Below, one piece after another: positions 6,906 through 9,410 of a stretch of DNA of 9,410 nt. The notes below the pieces were generated by a model. That model searched no databases. It was not told the DNA's origin and saw only the letters and a program-made list of their open reading frames with translations. The position numbers and the translations under genes were made by a program. The DNA is taken from NCBI GenBank assembly GCA_023427845.1, contig JAEYZX010000113.1, positions 1 through 9,410 on the forward strand. Reading direction: 5' to 3'. This stretch comes from Bacteroidota bacterium (lineage in GTDB: Bacteria; Bacteroidota; Bacteroidia; Flavobacteriales; Flavobacteriaceae). Within the stretch, counting starts at the first letter, position 1. The number at the start of each line of letters is the position of its first letter.

Positions 6906-7523
6906 ATGAAAAAAGAAAATATACCAGCCGAAGGAAACAAGCCGGCAGCAGTGACAAAAGAGATGGTCAAACCGGCATCGGATGCTGCAAACGACTTGAA
7001 CGGATTATTCATTGATTCACTCAAAGATATATACTGGGCAGAAAACGCGCTGCTCAAAGCACTGCCCAAAATGATGGCTAATGCAACTGCGCCCACGCTT
7101 GCATCAGCGATAAAAGATCACTTGATGGTGACCAAAATCCAAATTGCAAGGCTTGAGAAAGTGTTCTCGCTGCTTGGAGAAAAAGCAGATGGCAAAAAAT
7201 GCGAAGCAATGGCAGGACTAATCAAGGAAGGCGACGAGATTCTTGAAGAAACCATGCCCGGACCTGTACGTGATGCAGGAATCATAGCAGCTTCGCAGAA
7301 AATCGAGCATTATGAAATTGCCACCTACGGAACGCTTTGTGCCTTCGCAAAAGCTTTAGGTGAAAACGATGCTGCAATGCTGCTTACGCAGACGCTTGCC
7401 GAAGAAAAAGAGGCTGATATGCTTTTAAGTGATGTCGCGCTGAATGCGATCAACTTTACGGCATCGGGTAATGAATCGGCTAAACAAGAAGCAACCCGTG
7501 GAAAGCTGAAGATGGAACGATAG
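6906..7523 (+). CDS. DUF892 ferritin-like protein (YciE/YciF family)
   Basis: A 205-residue protein with a polar N-terminal extension (1-28) before a four-helix ferritin-like domain. Family landmarks are LFIDSLKDIYWAENALLKAL (helix 1, Glu46), HLMVTKIQIARLEKVF (helix 2, His72, Glu84), KCEAMAGLIKEG, KIEHYEIATYGTLCAFAKALG (helix 3, Glu134, His135, Glu137) and LAEEKEADMLL (helix 4, Glu166, Glu167, Glu169, Asp171). The family is thought to hold a diiron-like site and is linked to stress responses, but its reaction is not established. Helix 2 reads HLMVT where I recall relatives often having acidic or Gln residues (HLEET, HLAQT), so the metal site may be altered. It starts 11 nt after the catalase stop and is followed by a strong terminator, so the two form an operon. 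A role in handling iron or peroxide together with the catalase is inference. Confidence 0.93.
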   Translation: MKKENIPAEGNKPAAVTKEMVKPASDAANDLNGLFIDSLKDIYWAENALLKALPKMMANATAPTLASAIKDHLMVTKIQIARLEKVFSLLGEKADGKKCEAMAGLIKEGDEILEETMPGPVRDAGIIAASQKIEHYEIATYGTLCAFAKALGENDAAMLLTQTLAEEKEADMLLSDVALNAINFTASGNESAKQEATRGKLKMER

Positions 7524-7543
7524 TTTTTTTCGTAATAGGTAAA

Positions 7544-7579
7544 ACCCCTAAGGAATATTTCTTTAGGGGTATTTTTTTT
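7544..7579 (+). terminator. Strong intrinsic terminator of the catalase operon
   Basis: ACCCCTAAGGAA (7544-7555) pairs with TTCTTTAGGGGT (7559-7570) over 12 bp including one G-U, with a TAT loop. A run of eight T residues (7572-7579) follows. It sits 20 nt after the stop of the DUF892 gene. Confidence 0.93.
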
Positions 7580-7627
7580 GATAAACTGGAAATCTGGAAT
7601 AGGCGCAATGTTTCATGTGGTCATTGG

Positions 7628-7668
7628 AACCACCCCGCCCTGCGGGCACCCCTCCAGAGGAGGGGATT
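7628..7668 (-). repeat. Palindromic GC-rich repeat, inverted copy 1
   Basis: This is a reverse-orientation copy of the palindrome found in each 102-bp unit, from AACCACCCCG to GAGGGGATTT. It contains two adjacent hairpins, GCCC-TGC-GGGC-like and CCCCTCC-AGA-GGAGGGG. It is almost identical to the copy at 8555-8597, including the trailing ATTT, and lies ~50 bp after the catalase-operon terminator. Confidence 0.9.
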
Positions 7669-7710
7669 TCGAAAACTCTATAGCATATGTTATTTCTCTC
7701 CCTACTTTGA

Positions 7711-8103
7711 GAAAGTTTTCTAAACATCACATCTCATGTTTTAACTCCCCCCTCTTTTGGAGGGGTGCCCGAGAGGCGGGGTGGTTGGACTTGAAACGAT
7801 ATGAAAAACAGAGAAAGTTTCCTAAACATCACATCTCATGTTCTAACTCTCCCCTCCTTTGGAGGGGTGCCCGAAGGGCGGGGTGGTTGAACTTGACACG
7901 ATATGAAAAACAGATAAAGATTCCTAAATATTACATCTCATGTTCTAACTCTCCCCTCTTTTGGAGGGCTGCCCGAAGGGCGGGGTGGTTGGACTTGAAA
8001 CGATATGAAAAACAGATAAAGTTTCCTAAATATTACATCTCATGTTCTAACTCTCCCCTCTTTTGGAGGGGTGCCCGAAGGGCGGGGTGGTTGGACTTGA
8101 AAA
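7711..8103 (+). repeat. Tandem array: four units of exact 102-bp period, last one partial
   Basis: Units begin at 7711, 7813, 7915 and 8017. The last stops matching at ~8103 (about 86 of 102 bp). Each unit has an AT-rich part (CCTAAA...CATCTCATGTT), the GC-rich double hairpin (cores at 7744-7786, 7846-7888, 7948-7990 and 8050-8092) and a spacer GGACTTGAAACGATATGAAA. Units 1-2 share AAACATCAC, while units 3-4 share AAATATTAC and CAGATAAAG, so neighbours are most alike, as expected from stepwise duplication. Because 102 is 34 codons, a long plus-strand reading frame survives (7578-8120), but it only translates the repeat and is not called as a gene. It fills the otherwise gene-free stretch 7524-8039. 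Confidence 0.95.
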
Positions 8104-8513
8104 TTCTTAACAATAAATAGTTTTAGCTCGTCCATCACATTATCAAGGTCGTTTTCAATCCGCAAGGATGAAATGTGAAAAACAGTTAAGTTTAATGAAA
8201 TTAAAAAATTATCACGCTTGGTATCGTATTCTACTTTTGCATTGTGACTCGTTCCGTCAATTTCTACAATTAACCCCAATGCTTTACAATAAAAATCCAC
8301 AATGTAGTTTCCAATAATTCGCTGACGGTCGAAATCAATTCCGAAAAATTTTCTTTTATGAACCTGCTTCCAGAAAATTATTTCGGCGAGCACTCCTGCT
8401 TTTCGATTTGCCCGAGCGCGCAGTTTCAGTCGTGGATTAAAAGGCAGATTTCTTATAAAACGTCTTTTGATGGGAACATCATCAATAAATGTGAGGACTA
8501 AATCAGACTGCAT
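8040..8513 (-). CDS. DUF559 endonuclease-domain protein (Vsr-like PD-(D/E)XK fold)
   Basis: A 157-residue protein. The conserved domain (~residues 35-136) matches the DUF559 family, related to very-short-patch-repair and other PD-(D/E)XK nucleases. It contains Glu44 in the first helix (AGVLAEIIFWKQV), then FDRQRIIGNYIVDFYC with Asp73, and LIVEIDGTSH with Glu84 and Asp86. These acidic residues are the expected metal-binding core, so the protein looks intact. The substrate is not established. The start ATG gives a normal N-terminus with the basic segment KRRFIRNLPFNPRLK. The last ~20 residues (VQPPRPSGTPPKEGRVRT) are not family sequence: they are read from the fourth 102-bp repeat unit, which supplies the stop. 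Near-identical inverted palindromes bracket the gene (8055-8092 and 8556-8593). No neighbouring methylase is present, so a Vsr-style mismatch-repair role is not supported. Confidence 0.85.
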   Translation of the reverse strand: MQSDLVLTFIDDVPIKRRFIRNLPFNPRLKLRARANRKAGVLAEIIFWKQVHKRKFFGIDFDRQRIIGNYIVDFYCKALGLIVEIDGTSHNAKVEYDTKRDNFLISLNLTVFHISSLRIENDLDNVMDELKLFIVKNFQVQPPRPSGTPPKEGRVRT

Positions 8514-8554
8514 GGCGTGTATTTTGAATCTAATTTAATGAAATCTTTACTAGG

Positions 8555-8597
8555 AAACCACCCCGCCCTGCGGGCACCCCTCCAGAGGAGGGGATTT
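8555..8597 (-). repeat. Palindromic GC-rich repeat, inverted copy 2
   Basis: The same orientation and nearly the same sequence as the copy at 7628-7668. Compared with the reverse complement of the fourth tandem unit, 35 of 38 bases agree from AACCACCCCG through GAGGGG. It begins 42 bp upstream of the DUF559 start codon and forms the outer inverted repeat of that gene. The AT-rich 8-mer TAATGAAA occurs on both sides (8536-8543 and 8609-8616), which might be a target duplication or chance. Confidence 0.9.
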
Positions 8598-8613
8598 ATT
8601 AGAGGGTCTAATG

Positions 8614-8643
8614 AAAAAAAAAAAAAGCGGCACTGCCGCTTTT
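8614..8643 (-). terminator. Intrinsic terminator of the Asp-rich small gene
   Basis: AAAAGCGGC (8623-8631) and GCCGCTTTT (8635-8643) form a perfect 9-bp stem with an ACT loop. On the minus strand a run of 13 T residues (8614-8626 on plus) overlaps and follows the stem. It begins one base after the stop of the 8645-8872 gene. Confidence 0.9.
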
Positions 8644-8644
8644 A

Positions 8645-8872
8645 TTATACTGCGCTTCCAGGTGCGCTCGGTTCATTCGGGCCGGTCGACGGTTGTGGAT
8701 CTACATCGCCCCAATCTTCAAGTGTGGGAGCGTCATCATCATCGTCATCGTCGGTTTTGAAATGCATCGCGTCTTCGGATATCTGTGCAATCCATTGCCC
8801 GTCGGTAGCGGCCTGATGCCAGTCATTTTGCTGTTCGGCAATCTGCGGTTTGAGTATGTTGTAAAGTTCCAT
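8645..8872 (-). CDS. Small acidic Asp-rich protein, function unknown
   Basis: A 75-residue protein with no recognised family. Residues 1-38 look like a short amphipathic helical segment with two Trp residues (NDWHQAATDGQWIAQISEDAMHF). A run of seven Asp (41-47) follows, then a Pro/Gly/Ser-rich tail likely to be disordered. The net charge is strongly negative and there is no signal peptide or membrane segment. The Asp run is encoded by alternating GAT and GAC codons, a trinucleotide tract (about 8732-8753) that could change length in frame. A perfect terminator placed directly after the stop supports a real monocistronic gene. Possible roles include cation binding or acting as a small stress protein, but neither is supported by a motif. 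Confidence 0.7.
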   Translation of the reverse strand: MELYNILKPQIAEQQNDWHQAATDGQWIAQISEDAMHFKTDDDDDDDAPTLEDWGDVDPQPSTGPNEPSAPGSAV

Positions 8873-8890
8873 GAAAGATTGATTTTTTGT

Positions 8891-8900
8891 TTAACGTTAA
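8891..8900. promoter_or_regulatory. 10-bp palindrome TTAACGTTAA upstream of the Asp-rich gene
   Basis: A perfect palindrome lies 18 bp upstream of the minus-strand start codon at 8872, inside the 206-bp gap shared with the divergent dehydrogenase gene. Its placement suits an operator, but AT-rich palindromes arise by chance and no second copy is present. The rest of the gap (8901-9078) shows no gene and no clear promoter. Confidence 0.25.
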
Positions 8901-9078
8901 GTTACAAAATTGAATATCGGTGCGGTTACGGGAATTTAAGGTATTGTTATGTAATTAAAAGATTATAATATCAAATGTAATAATGCAGATGAGTAACATT
9001 TTCGTGTAAATTCTATAACACTAAAAAATTGATGCGGAGTAACTTAGTGCATATCAGAACTAAATTAAAGTTAGAATT

Positions 9079-9410
9079 ATGACAAATCAAAAAAACTATG
9101 CGCTGATTACAGGCGCAACCCAGGGAATCGGATATGAACTTGCAAAACTTTTCGTTAAAGACAAGTACAATCTTGTGATCGTTGCGAGGCATCAAAACGA
9201 ACTTGACGAAAAGGCAGCCGAATTCAGCCAAAACGGAATTGATGTGATCACGATCGCTAAAGACCTTTTCGAACGCAAGCAGGCTTTTGAACTTTGTGAA
9301 GAAGTCCGTGCAAAGGGAATACAAGTCGATGTACTTGTAAACAACGCCGGACAGGGTGCGTACGGATTGTTTGAAGACAACGACATAGAACGCGAACTTG
9401 CGATAATCGA
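9079..9410 (+). CDS. Short-chain dehydrogenase/reductase, 5' part
   Basis: The reading frame is open from ATG 9079 to the window end, giving 110 residues of a classical SDR, an NAD(P)H-dependent oxidoreductase of the cytosol. The cofactor motif TGATQGIG (residues 11-18) follows the first strand (YALI). The second strand ends in VIVARHQNEL, where Arg37 after Ala favours NADP(H). Asp62 (KDLF) lies at the adenine-binding position, and NNAG (88-91) closes the first half of the fold. The catalytic Ser, Tyr-x3-Lys and substrate region lie beyond the window. The overall look (ARHQNEL, QGAYGLF) is of the DltE/YqjQ-like SDR group, so the substrate cannot be predicted. Confidence 0.93.
   Translation, partial: MTNQKNYALITGATQGIGYELAKLFVKDKYNLVIVARHQNELDEKAAEFSQNGIDVITIAKDLFERKQAFELCEEVRAKGIQVDVLVNNAGQGAYGLFEDNDIERELAII

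Noticed and set aside
7711..8103. CRISPR array
   Set aside because: The whole 102-bp unit is repeated, including the stretches between the hairpins, so there are no unique spacers, and no cas gene is nearby.
7578..8120. 180-codon plus-strand open frame with 34-residue repeats (SNSPLFWRGARRAGWLDLKRYEKQ type, shortened)
   Set aside because: It exists only because the DNA repeat period (102 bp) is a multiple of three. It translates the palindromes, has no start context and shows no protein family.
8536..8616. TAATGAAA on both sides of the repeat at 8555-8597 as a target-site duplication
   Set aside because: It is short and AT-rich, lies 11 bp from either end of the element and is not found around the other copies, so it is not strong enough to call.
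8517..8816. Plus-strand 99-codon open frame
   Set aside because: It reads through the palindromic repeat, the poly-A/terminator and the antisense of the Asp-rich gene, with Ser runs from the antisense trinucleotide tract.

Overview
The window is chromosomal DNA from a member of the Bacteroidota, most likely a flavobacterium, sphingobacterium or chitinophaga relative. Three things support this: a lipoprotein with Ser-Asp-Asp-Asp-Lys directly after its lipobox cysteine, a short Crp/Fnr-type regulator of the form common in this phylum, and start codons that mostly lack strong Shine-Dalgarno sequences. No species can be named from the sequence alone.

Layout. Bases 2-739 hold the 3' part of a sigma-54 enhancer-binding regulator (AAA+ domain plus Fis-type helix-turn-helix). 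A 142-bp gap with a compact GC-rich inverted repeat follows. Then come a small four-cysteine protein (882-1139), a glutamate dehydrogenase beginning 2 nt later (1142-2422), a Rnk/GreA-C-like protein (2453-2866) and an unknown helical protein overlapping it by one base (2866-3279). All are on the plus strand and may form one unit. The converging minus-strand pair is a Crp/Fnr-like regulator (3519-4088) and a putative surface lipoprotein (4143-4568). The intergenic stretch between the two groups contains a branched inverted repeat.

Divergent from the lipoprotein is a two-gene stress operon: a large-subunit HPII-type catalase with its C-terminal flavodoxin/DJ-1-like domain (4735-6894) and a DUF892/YciE-YciF ferritin-like protein (6906-7523). 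It is closed by a strong intrinsic terminator (7544-7579). One gene removes hydrogen peroxide. The other belongs to a diiron-like family often found beside stress genes.

The most unusual part is 7628-8597. An inverted copy of a GC-rich palindromic repeat comes first. Four tandem units with an exact 102-bp period follow, each carrying the same palindrome in forward orientation. Next is a minus-strand DUF559/Vsr-like PD-(D/E)XK endonuclease gene, then another inverted copy of the palindrome. The nuclease gene therefore sits between near-identical 38-bp inverted repeats, and its last ~20 codons are read out of the repeat. This looks like a repeat-plus-nuclease unit, loosely analogous to REP/RAYT pairs, but mobility is inference. 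The window ends with a small Asp-rich minus-strand protein (8645-8872) with its own terminator and the start of an NADP-type short-chain dehydrogenase (9079 to the window end).
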